NCBI RefSeq assembly: GCF_015140235.1
Contig: NZ_AP023321.1
Span: forward strand, 372,001-436,000
Direction: 5' to 3'
Length of the DNA: 64,000 nt
Source of the DNA: Solibaculum mannosilyticum
GTDB taxonomy: Bacteria; Bacillota; Clostridia; Oscillospirales; Acutalibacteraceae
The position numbers and the translations under genes were made by a program. How positions within the stretch are numbered: position 1 is the stretch's first letter; the number at the start of each line of letters is the position of its first letter. The notes beneath the pieces were generated by a model, which saw only the letters and a list, made by a program, of their open reading frames with translations, was not told where the DNA came from and ran no database searches. This document shows, in pieces, positions 59,467 through 64,000 of the stretch.

Positions 59467-60447
59467 GTGGTGAAAGAGGAAATATTAAACCTGCTGAAAC
59501 AGCAGCATGGATGGATTTCTGGAGAAGTCATCAGCCAGCAGATGGGAATTACCCGTTCAGCGGTGTGGAAATGTATGAAAGCCCTTAAGGAGCAGGGATA
59601 CCACATCGAATCGGTGACCAACAAAGGATACCGGTTGGTGTCGTCTCCCGATGTGTTGACGTGGGGGGAAATCCATCCTTTTTTGGAGACCCGTATGTTA
59701 GGACAGAAGATCTATACCTACGACCAGGTGGATTCCACCAATTTGGAGGCCCGCCGCATGGCCGAACGGGGGGCTCCCGACGGCAGTTTGTTTGTAGCCG
59801 AGACACAGAACCAAGGCCGGGGCCGGTTAGGGAGGTCCTGGATCGGCGAACCGGGCGGAGGTATCTGGATGAGCCTGTTGCTTCTTCCGCAGGTAAAGCC
59901 GTCTGATGTGTCCCAGATTACTCTGATCGCCGGTTTGGCAGTCTGTCTGGCAGTGCGGCAGTACAGCGGGCTTCCGGCGCTCATTAAATGGCCCAATGAC
60001 GTGCTGATCCATGGGAAAAAAATCTGCGGTATCCTCACGGAAATGACGGCTGAAATCGACCGGGTTTCCTCCCTGGTGGTGGGGATCGGCATCAATGTGA
60101 ATATCGACCAGTTCCCCGCCACATTGAAAGACACGGCCACGTCCCTCTCCATGGAAGCCGGAAAGCAGTTTGCCCGTGCACCGTTGGTGGCCAGCGTACT
60201 CAACGCTTTTGAGCGCCACTATTTCACCTTTTTGGAACAGGGCATTACCCATGAATTCCTAACCCAATATAAGCAATTGTGTGCCACGTTGGGCCGTCAA
60301 GTCAAAGTGGTGAAGCCGGGCTATGTTCAGGAGGGATTGGCATCGGACATCACGCTGGCCGGCGAATTGGTAGTGGATACCGGCCAAGGCCCCCTGGTGG
60401 TCAATGCAGGTGAAGTATCGGTCCGCGGTATTATGGGGTATCAATAA
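59467..60447 (+). CDS. birA: Biotin-protein ligase and biotin repressor BirA
   Basis: 326 residues; GTG 59467 or GTG 59470 (GGAGG 5 or 8 bases upstream). The N-terminal winged helix (1-62: WISGEVISQQMGITRSAVWKCM) shows it is a group II enzyme that also binds DNA. The catalytic domain holds the biotinyl-AMP loop QNQGRGRLGRSW (about 115), IKWPNDVLIHGKKICGILTE (about 178) and GIGINVN. A C-terminal SH3-like domain ends the protein. It attaches biotin to carboxylases and represses biotin genes; a fitting operator lies before bioY at 60953-60984. Confidence 0.96.
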   Translation: MVKEEILNLLKQQHGWISGEVISQQMGITRSAVWKCMKALKEQGYHIESVTNKGYRLVSSPDVLTWGEIHPFLETRMLGQKIYTYDQVDSTNLEARRMAERGAPDGSLFVAETQNQGRGRLGRSWIGEPGGGIWMSLLLLPQVKPSDVSQITLIAGLAVCLAVRQYSGLPALIKWPNDVLIHGKKICGILTEMTAEIDRVSSLVVGIGINVNIDQFPATLKDTATSLSMEAGKQFARAPLVASVLNAFERHYFTFLEQGITHEFLTQYKQLCATLGRQVKVVKPGYVQEGLASDITLAGELVVDTGQGPLVVNAGEVSVRGIMGYQ

Positions 60448-60482
60448 GAGCATCTAGAGGAGAAAGAGAAGGGGTAGATCAT

Positions 60483-60869
60483 ATGGATAACAATCAACCG
60501 ATGAAATTTTGTAAACATTGCGGCGCACAGATTCCTCAGCAGGCGGTGATATGTACTTATTGCGGCGGCCAGGTGGAGAAGCTTGAAACAGAAGGGCCCA
60601 GTAATGTCATATACAACAGCAATCAGAATATCAATGCAAACGCCAATATGAACTATGGGATGGGCATTTATAGCCGTCCTCTTAATAAATGGGTAGCTTT
60701 TGTGCTTTGCCTGCTTTTGGGATACTTGGGCGTCCATAAATTCTACGAGGGGAAGGCTGGAATGGGAATACTGTACCTTTTCACCGCTGGACTTTTTGGT
60801 ATCGGGTGGATCGTGGATATCATTTCCATTCTCACCAAGCCGAATCCCTATTATGTAAGGATCCGATGA
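60483..60869 (+). CDS. TM2-domain membrane protein with N-terminal zinc ribbon
   Basis: 128 residues. The zinc ribbon FCKHCGAQIPQQAVICTYCG is at 9-28 (CxxC...CxxC). An Asn-rich linker (about 40-62) leads to the TM2 domain: two membrane helices (about 70-86 and 95-115) with GYLGVHKFYEGKAGMGILYL and the GWIVDI turn. The role of TM2 proteins in bacteria is unknown. It lies 35 bases after birA, probably co-transcribed, and ends at a strong terminator. Confidence 0.9.
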   Translation: MDNNQPMKFCKHCGAQIPQQAVICTYCGGQVEKLETEGPSNVIYNSNQNINANANMNYGMGIYSRPLNKWVAFVLCLLLGYLGVHKFYEGKAGMGILYLFTAGLFGIGWIVDIISILTKPNPYYVRIR

Positions 60870-60898
60870 GACTGCCTGTGCGATATACAGATTGAAAG

Positions 60899-60944
60899 AG
60901 GCCCGTTGGATAAAGCGTCTGGCAGAAACCAACGGGCCTTTTTA
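60899..60944 (+). terminator. Terminator after the TM2 gene
   Basis: AGGCCCGTTGG (60899-60909) pairs with CCAACGGGCCT (60929-60939), then TTTTA. Confidence 0.9.
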
Positions 60945-60952
60945 CAGCTGGA

Positions 60953-60984
60953 TTGTAAACTAATAAGATTGATTTAGTTGACGA
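60953..60984. promoter_or_regulatory. Probable BirA operator
   Basis: TTGTAAACT-N14-AGTTGACGA: the half-sites match as inverted repeats at 7 of 9 positions and resemble the Firmicutes BirA box (TTGTwAAC-type half-sites 14-15 bases apart). The right half covers the -35 box of bioY. Confidence 0.65.
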
Positions 60985-61006
60985 TAGATAACTTTTCCTG
61001 TATAAT
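60978..61006 (+). promoter_or_regulatory. Promoter of bioY
   Basis: TTGACG (60978-60983), 17 bases, TATAAT (61001-61006). Confidence 0.88.
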
Positions 61007-61053
61007 AAAGGATATTATGAGAGTCCGAAAATAGGGCGAAAGGAAGACGGCGG

Positions 61054-61662
61054 ATGGCGGAAAAAGTAGAAGCGGGACAGCCGGTGGAACTGCGAAAAAA
61101 ACATGGGCTGCACATTGTAGACATAGCCCTTATCGGATTATTCGTGGCGCTGATGACGGTGGGAGGAAAAATACGCATTAACTTAGGCCCTATCCCATTT
61201 ACAACCCAGTTTTTTTTCAGTTCTGTAGGCGGTATGGTGTTGGGAGCCAAACGGGGCGTAGTGGTACAGCTCGTATACTTGGCTATGGGACTGGTAGGGC
61301 TGCCGGTTTTTGCCGACGGCGGAGGATTTGGATACATCTTTCATCTGACCTTTGGGTATATAGTGGGATTTGTCGCCTCAGCTCTGGTATGTGGACTGGT
61401 AAGCGACCGGCTGTTCTCCAGAAAGGGGAATATGAGATTCTGGCAGGCTTTTTTGGCTGCACTTTCAGGCTTGCTGCTTCTCTACCTGGTGGGGACGGTT
61501 TATTTTCTCGCGGTAAAGAGTTTTTATCTTGGGGAAGCATCCAGTGTGGGGAATGCACTGATGGCCTGTGTGGTTCCCTTTATGTGGACGGACATATTGT
61601 GGTGCATCTGTGTGGCATTGGCAGCACCCCGCATCCGCAAAGCGGTGGGACGCATGCTGTGA
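61054..61662 (+). CDS. bioY: Biotin ECF transporter S component BioY
   Basis: 202 residues, about six membrane helices. BioY signatures: GKIRINLGPIPFTTQFFF (about 38-55), GMVLGAKRGVVVQLVYLAMGLVGLPVFA (about 60-88), GGGFGYIFHLTFGYIVGF and the C-terminal FMWTDILWCICVALAAPRIRKA. It binds and imports biotin with a shared ECF module; no T or A genes are adjacent. It is controlled by a BirA-like box and lies downstream of birA. Confidence 0.95.
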   Translation: MAEKVEAGQPVELRKKHGLHIVDIALIGLFVALMTVGGKIRINLGPIPFTTQFFFSSVGGMVLGAKRGVVVQLVYLAMGLVGLPVFADGGGFGYIFHLTFGYIVGFVASALVCGLVSDRLFSRKGNMRFWQAFLAALSGLLLLYLVGTVYFLAVKSFYLGEASSVGNALMACVVPFMWTDILWCICVALAAPRIRKAVGRML

Positions 61663-61703
61663 ATACTGTAAAAATGTTGTAAAATTGTACTGGATATATG
61701 GGG

Positions 61704-61736
61704 TCCCGTGTGTGAAAACATACGGGATTCTTTTTC
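61704..61736 (+). terminator. Terminator of bioY
   Basis: TCCCGT-TGT, GAAA loop, ACA-ACGGGA, then TTCTTTTTC. Confidence 0.85.
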
Positions 61737-61761
61737 TTTGCATGAAATTTTTTATCTTGTC

Positions 61762-61790
61762 TTGTCAAGGAGGAGAAAAAAGAATACAAT
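61762..61790 (+). promoter_or_regulatory. Promoter of the MarR gene
   Basis: TTGTCA (61762-61767), 17 bases, TACAAT (61785-61790). The 170-base leader holds small dyads ATAAC-AA-GTTAT (61882-61893) and ACAATTGT (61915-61922) that could be operators. Confidence 0.6.
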
Positions 61791-61962
61791 AGGTGTTACA
61801 GATCTATTGGGCTGTGTGCAAAGGTGGATGATGAACGGATTTTTGTCAAAAGCGGAAAGACACAGTGCGAGCCTCTGTTGGATAACAAGTTATAAATGAG
61901 ATGGGATAATATGGACAATTGTACCATTTCATTTGCCAATACAATGAGAGAAGGAGGCTGGG

Positions 61963-62442
61963 GTGTTGATGAACCACAGAATCAAGAGTGAAATCCAAAG
62001 CTATTATGAGTTTTGGTTTGGACTAAATGAGATTTATGAACGATGGGCAAAGGCCCATGGTATAACGTCCAATACCTTGTTCGTAATCCATACCATCAAT
62101 GAATACCCCGATCGTTGTACGCCGAGTGTGTTGTGTAAGTGTTTGCTTTTGTCCAAACAGACCGTCAACAGCATCTTAAACAGGCTGGAACGAGACGGCT
62201 ATATCCAGCGCAGCGAGGCACAGGAGGATAAACGGAGCCGTTTCATCACCTTCACCCCGGAGGGGAAGAGCTTCGCTAAAAATATATTGGATGCCTTGTA
62301 CCGGTATGAAGAGGAAGCCCTTAGCCGATTGAGCGATGCACAACGTTCGGCCATGCTGGAGACAAGCCATGGATATCTGCAGGAGATGCGGCGCGCTTTT
62401 CCCGGATCGATTTCCAGGTCGAATCGATCTGCAAATCAGTAA
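61963..62442 (+). CDS. MarR family transcriptional regulator
   Basis: 159 residues. AAGGAGG at 61951-61957 could serve GTG 61963, TTG 61966 or ATG 61969. The winged helix is at about 50-115: TPSVLCKCLLLSKQTVNSILNRLERDGYI with recognition helix SKQTVNSILNRL and wing QEDKRSRFITFTPEG. Flanking helices form the dimer. It is monocistronic with a hairpin after it. Its targets are unknown; no efflux gene is adjacent, so autoregulation through leader dyads is a guess. Confidence 0.92.
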   Translation: MLMNHRIKSEIQSYYEFWFGLNEIYERWAKAHGITSNTLFVIHTINEYPDRCTPSVLCKCLLLSKQTVNSILNRLERDGYIQRSEAQEDKRSRFITFTPEGKSFAKNILDALYRYEEEALSRLSDAQRSAMLETSHGYLQEMRRAFPGSISRSNRSANQ

Positions 62443-62452
62443 ATGAAAAACA

Positions 62453-62506
62453 AAAACTCCCGGCTGGGATGATACCTTCATCCAGCAGGGAGTTTTCCTG
62501 TTTTTT
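62453..62506 (+). terminator. Terminator of the MarR gene
   Basis: AAAACTCCC pairs with GGGAGTTTT, with inner CTGG/CCAG; TTTTTT follows at 62501. Confidence 0.85.
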
Positions 62507-62515
62507 GCCTGGATA

Positions 62516-62552
62516 TAAAAAGCGGACTGGTTCTAGAACCAGTCCGCTTTAA
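62516..62552 (-). terminator. Terminator of rpsF-ssb-rpsR
   Basis: AAAGCGGACTGGTTCT pairs with AGAACCAGTCCGCTTT, a perfect palindrome; on the minus strand it runs into TTTAT. Confidence 0.9.
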
Positions 62553-62569
62553 AAGCCATATGGATCAAC

Positions 62570-62815
62570 TTAGTCGTTGATGAAGGGGAGCAGAGCGATA
62601 TGACGGGCGCGTTTGATGGCCACAGTCAGTTCGCGCTGATGATGAGCGCAGGTGCCGGTGACACGGCGGGGCAGGATCTTAGCGCGCTCAGAAATAAAAC
62701 GGCGCAGACGAGCTGCATCCTTATAATCGATGTTCTCAATACAATCCACGCAGAAGCTGCAAACCTTCTTGCGTCCTTTACGGCCGCGGGGGCGGTCGGA
62801 TCTATCGTATGCCAT
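62570..62815 (-). CDS. rpsR: 30S ribosomal protein S18
   Basis: 81 residues, normal length. Signature [18 protein letters not shown] (three Cys, zinc-type S18) and [41 protein letters not shown], shown in part. Third gene of the rpsF-ssb-rpsR operon. Confidence 0.98.
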   Translation of the reverse strand: MAYDRSDRPRGRKGRKKVCSFCVDCIENIDYKDAARLRRFISERAKILPRRVTGTCAHHQRELTVAIKRARHIALLPFIND

Positions 62816-62912
62816 AAAGCGAAACCTCCTTATCTGGTATAGTGGGTGCGGTCAAATACCGCGTATGTGCAAGACGAAAATAGGAATCATTGTCCCATTT
62901 TACCCTTCTGTT

Positions 62913-63359
62913 TTAGAAGGGCAGATCGTCGTCGTCGATCTCCTGGAAGTCGCCGGGATCACCGCTGGCAAAGGCCGCGGGAGCGGGGGCCTGGGAATCG
63001 GGGCGAGGCATGGGAGCTACGGGAGCAGCATTGCTATCCCGTTTTGGTTCTGCAAAATGCACGTTATCCGCCACAATTTCAAAAGCCTTGCGGCGAATGT
63101 TCTGGTTATCGGTATAACTGCGGGTCTGGATGGACCCTTGTACCGCCACCAGCATGCCTTTGCGGAAATAGCGGGAGACAAACTCCGCTGTTTTACGCCA
63201 AGCCACAACGTCGATAAAGTCGGTCTGCCGCTCGCCGCCCTGGGGGACGTAGGAACGGTCGACCGCCAAAGTGAAGCGGACCACAGGGATACTGCTGGTG
63301 GTATGGCGAAGCTCAGGATCGGCTGTGAGGCGACCCATCAAAATAGCTGTGTTGAGCAT
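62913..63359 (-). CDS. ssb: Single-stranded DNA-binding protein
   Basis: 148 residues. OB fold 1-105 (MLNTAILMGRLTADPELRHT, VRFTLAVDRSY, FIDVVAWRKTAEFVSRYFRKG), a Pro/Ala/Asp linker and the conserved acidic tip DDDDLPF that recruits partners. Lies between rpsF and rpsR, the standard arrangement. Confidence 0.98.
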   Translation of the reverse strand: MLNTAILMGRLTADPELRHTTSSIPVVRFTLAVDRSYVPQGGERQTDFIDVVAWRKTAEFVSRYFRKGMLVAVQGSIQTRSYTDNQNIRRKAFEIVADNVHFAEPKRDSNAAPVAPMPRPDSQAPAPAAFASGDPGDFQEIDDDDLPF

Positions 63360-63373
63360 GCTTACACCTTCCC

Positions 63374-63670
63374 TTACGCGTCTTTCTTCACAATGAGGGA
63401 ACGCAGGATACCATCGGTAATCTTGCAGATACGGTCCAGCTCAGCGGGGAATTCGGGAGCGCTCTCGAAATTGTAAAGGACATAATAGCCCTCGGTCTCG
63501 TCGTTGATGGGATAAGCCAAACGGCGTTTGCCCCATTCGTCGTAACCTTCGAGAGTGGCGTGACGCTCGATACGAGCGCGGAATTTCTCCACCATCGCCT
63601 TGACGCCTTCCTCACCGAGAGTGGTGGAAATGACCAAGATGGTTTCATACTTTGCTTTGATGTCTGCCAT
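63374..63670 (-). CDS. rpsF: 30S ribosomal protein S6
   Basis: 98 residues from ATG 63670 (AGGAGG 11 bases upstream). S6 features: YETILVISTTLGEEGVKAMVEKF, EGYDEWGKRRLAYPINDETEGYYVLYNFES (each in part). The leader contains the self-complementary GTTGATCAAC (63706-63715); in many bacteria this leader binds the S6:S18 complex, but I cannot confirm that motif here. Confidence 0.97.
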   Translation of the reverse strand: MADIKAKYETILVISTTLGEEGVKAMVEKFRARIERHATLEGYDEWGKRRLAYPINDETEGYYVLYNFESAPEFPAELDRICKITDGILRSLIVKKDA

Positions 63671-63760
63671 AATATTGTGCACCTCCTTTTGGACATAAGG
63701 CCCCCGTTGATCAACAGGAGCAAGGATAAGAAACAGCTCTGAAAAAGCCGTAACGAGATA

Positions 63761-63789
63761 ATTGTAGCAGATATTCCCCATTTCGTCAA
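63761..63789 (-). promoter_or_regulatory. Promoter of rpsF-ssb-rpsR
   Basis: Minus strand TTGACG (63784-63789), 17 bases, TACAAT (63761-63766) preceded by TGC. Confidence 0.8.
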
Positions 63790-63878
63790 GGAAAACCGAT
63801 CCATATTCCCCAAAGCTTTGAAAGCACAATCCTAATATGATATTATAATTTTACAGTAGAAGAGGGGGAGAGTAAGAG

Positions 63879-64000
63879 ATGGTGTTTTTAATTGCGGGAG
63901 CTTCTCATACAGGAAAAACAGTTTTGGCTCAGAAGATATTAGAGAAATACCGCATCCCATATCTCTCCATCGACCATTTAAAGATGGGCCTGATCCGAAG
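63879..64000 (+). CDS. P-loop NTPase/kinase-like protein (3' end cut by window)
   Basis: The first 40 residues are MVFLIAGASHTGKTVLAQKI followed by a short linker and LSIDHLKMGLIR. The Walker A motif GASHTGKT and the following SIDHLKMG strand are typical of small nucleoside or 2-phosphoglycerate kinase-like P-loop proteins. GAGGGGGAG lies about 8 bases before ATG 63879; TATAAT is at 63844-63849. The rest is outside the window, so the substrate cannot be assigned. Confidence 0.7.
   Translation, partial: MVFLIAGASHTGKTVLAQKILEKYRIPYLSIDHLKMGLIR

Noticed and set aside
1-64000. CRISPR array, insertion sequence or rRNA operon
   Set aside because: No regularly spaced direct repeats, no transposase frames with terminal repeats and no rRNA-like sequence were seen.

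Overview
The window looks like a chromosomal segment of an endospore-forming, low-to-mid GC clostridium of the Oscillospiraceae/Ruminococcaceae type, carrying one end of an integrated mobile element. The evidence is sporulation genes (yqfC, yqfD, ylbJ), the Firmicutes orders asp23-fakA-recG and rpsF-ssb-rpsR, RNase Y next to YmdB, ECF-type vitamin transporters, consensus sigma-A promoters (TTGACA-17-TATAAT) and frequent GTG/TTG starts behind strong AGGAGG sites. The genus is not proven.

Region 1 (1-8702) is the right end of an integrative element (prophage or ICE/IME). A leftward replication/recombination operon encodes a CHC2 zinc-finger primase-like protein (cut by the window edge), a probable single-strand annealing protein, a RecD2-like helicase and a YqaJ exonuclease. 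A 785-base control region full of dyads follows, then a rightward excisionase and tyrosine integrase. Beyond the integrase is a complete tRNA-Arg(CCU), then the 5' half of a second tRNA-Arg(CCU) that stops exactly at the end of its anticodon loop. The simplest reading is that the element integrated into the anticodon loop of the host tRNA gene and brought a replacement tRNA that is read from the host tRNA promoter.

Region 2 (8738-15250) holds sporulation genes yqfC-yqfD and ylbJ, a small Cys-rich protein, a DegV fatty-acid-binding protein, a wall-anchored 5'-nucleotidase, and a gene-free stretch with a complete promoter-to-terminator unit that looks like a small RNA gene.

Region 3 (15302-21525) is a cobalamin-riboswitch operon: a sortase-anchored PQQ-like beta-propeller protein, a lipoprotein with a transcobalamin-like DUF4430 domain, and an ECF transporter (T, fused A-A', S). 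Together they suggest a Gram-positive surface-to-membrane route for corrinoid capture.

Region 4 (21513-35358) has three very large secreted glycosidases, GH2, GH92 alpha-mannosidase and GH2, each with its own promoter and terminator. A fourth, a GH78 alpha-L-rhamnosidase, lies at 48185-52996. Three of the four end in the same tandem module of about 95 residues that I cannot name.

Region 5 (35395-64000) is mostly housekeeping: an orphan peptide-type binding lipoprotein, asp23-fakA-recG, a Na/Pi cotransporter, a TetR-controlled RND pump with a perfect operator, tRNA-Gln, tRNA-Pro and tRNA-Lys, a tandem-ACT protein with phenylacetate-CoA ligase, an AlkD-like DNA repair protein, ymdB-rny, birA-TM2-bioY with a likely BirA box, a MarR regulator, rpsF-ssb-rpsR, and the start of a P-loop protein at the right edge. 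All functional calls come from reading the sequence; no database search was run.
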